Under the pieces are notes generated by a model. It ran no database searches. It was given only the letters and a program-made list of their open reading frames with translations, and was not told the DNA's origin. Source: CAWAPD01 sp963783865 (GTDB taxonomy: Bacteria; Actinomycetota; Thermoleophilia; UBA2241). Taken from it: DNA of 64,000 nt. Below, in pieces: positions 63,782 to 64,000 of this stretch (positions within the stretch are counted from its first letter, which is position 1; each line of letters opens with the position of its first letter). Made by a program: the position numbers and the translations under genes. The DNA lies in the NCBI GenBank assembly GCA_963783865.1, contig CAWAPD010000001.1:806001-870000 (forward strand), written 5' to 3'.

Positions 63782-64000
63782 TCAGGGCACTGGTGTGACG
63801 AGCGACACCGCCTGGAGCCTCCCGGCGATGACGGTCGTCGTTGCCATCGACGACAGACCGCCCGCAGTCCGGGCGGCGAAGGTGTACTCCCCGTCGGGGA
63901 GCCCGACCAGGAAGAAGCCGCCGGCGTCCGACAGGAACGTGGCGACCGGTGTCTGCGACGCCGTCGACTGCCGGGCGACGAACCCCGAGTAGACCTGGAC
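63782..64000 (-). CDS. C-terminus of secreted protein with carboxypeptidase-regulatory-like domain (partial)
   Basis: The minus strand is open from the right edge to the stop at 63782-63784: about 72 residues, VQVYSGFVARQSTASQ, ATFLSDAGGFFLVGLPDGEYTFAART, VIAGRLQAVSLVTPVP (separate pieces). The segment SDAGGFFLVGLPDGEYTF is the core of a carboxypeptidase-regulatory-like beta-sandwich as in the 42840 gene. The gene starts beyond the window. Confidence 0.6.
   Translation of the reverse strand, partial: VQVYSGFVARQSTASQTPVATFLSDAGGFFLVGLPDGEYTFAARTAGGLSSMATTTVIAGRLQAVSLVTPVP

Overview
The window is high-GC bacterial DNA (roughly 70% G+C) with many GTG starts, ATGA stop/start overlaps and a dense chromosomal layout. 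An RpiB of the actinobacterial type (GGSGNGE loop), a hemE-hemH-hemY operon, many secreted Ig-like, FG-GAP and carboxypeptidase-regulatory-like proteins, a multihaem cytochrome, a CooS-like protein and a large soluble heterodisulfide-reductase (Hdr) operon together suggest a deep-branching, largely anaerobic Actinomycetota (Coriobacteriia-, Geothermincolia- or Thermoleophilia-like). That placement is inference. No rRNA, tRNA, CRISPR array, phage or insertion sequence was recognised.

Layout. 0-6.2 kb: a truncated membrane protein, a Cdd1-like HhH protein, nadA, an OsmC-like protein, a NifX-like protein with a DUF134 regulator, and a thiF-cysK pair. 6.2-11 kb (+ strand): a YezD-like small protein, then a tight operon of soluble ABC ATPase, HypB-like GTPase, NifS-like desulfurase, an Fe-S protein with a conserved Cys-rich C-terminal domain, and a ComA-like phosphosulfolactate synthase. 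11-20.8 kb (- strand): a seven-gene Hdr operon (HdrB; HdrA carrying an inserted GltD-like NAD(P)H module; MvhD; ferredoxin; HdrA-MvhD fusion; HdrC-HdrB fusion; HdrC), preceded by a HydE-like radical SAM gene. 22-25 kb: two tandem paralogous secreted proteins. 25.6-29.3 kb: hemE-hemH-hemY. 29-53 kb: mostly housekeeping and accessory genes (membrane proteins, radical SAM, HEAT-repeat, FAD oxidoreductase, O-antigen-ligase-like, PLP decarboxylase, DUF72, M55 peptidase, a 1254-residue secreted protein, RecQ, RlmKL, RpiB, arginase family, GNATs). 53-56.5 kb: cooS-like gene, ferredoxin and a Crp/Fnr regulator. 56.6-57.8 kb: a seven-haem-motif cytochrome. 58-59.2 kb: a membrane PP2C/SpoIIE phosphatase. 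59.3-63.7 kb: a cobalamin riboswitch and cobU-cobT-cobS-cobC. The right edge holds the C-terminus of another secreted protein.

The best candidate for an undescribed system is 6.5-20.8 kb. A sulfur-transfer and metal-centre maturation set ending in a ComA homologue (ComA makes the sulfonate precursor of coenzyme M in archaea) faces a heterodisulfide-reductase operon that has its own NAD(P)H module and no hydrogenase or formate dehydrogenase. A sulfonated or thiol cofactor made by one operon and turned over by the other is a testable hypothesis, not a conclusion.

Two other patterns run through the window. First, perfect GC-rich palindromes, many built on GGGGCGGGGCGG-like arms of 11-23 bp, lie between genes and also in frame inside coding sequences (rlmKL, cobU, hemH, cobS). 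Second, single-base indels break six genes between about 2.1 and 11.3 kb, with none seen in the remaining 52 kb. This looks like local consensus error, and those genes are annotated here as whole genes with the breaks stated.
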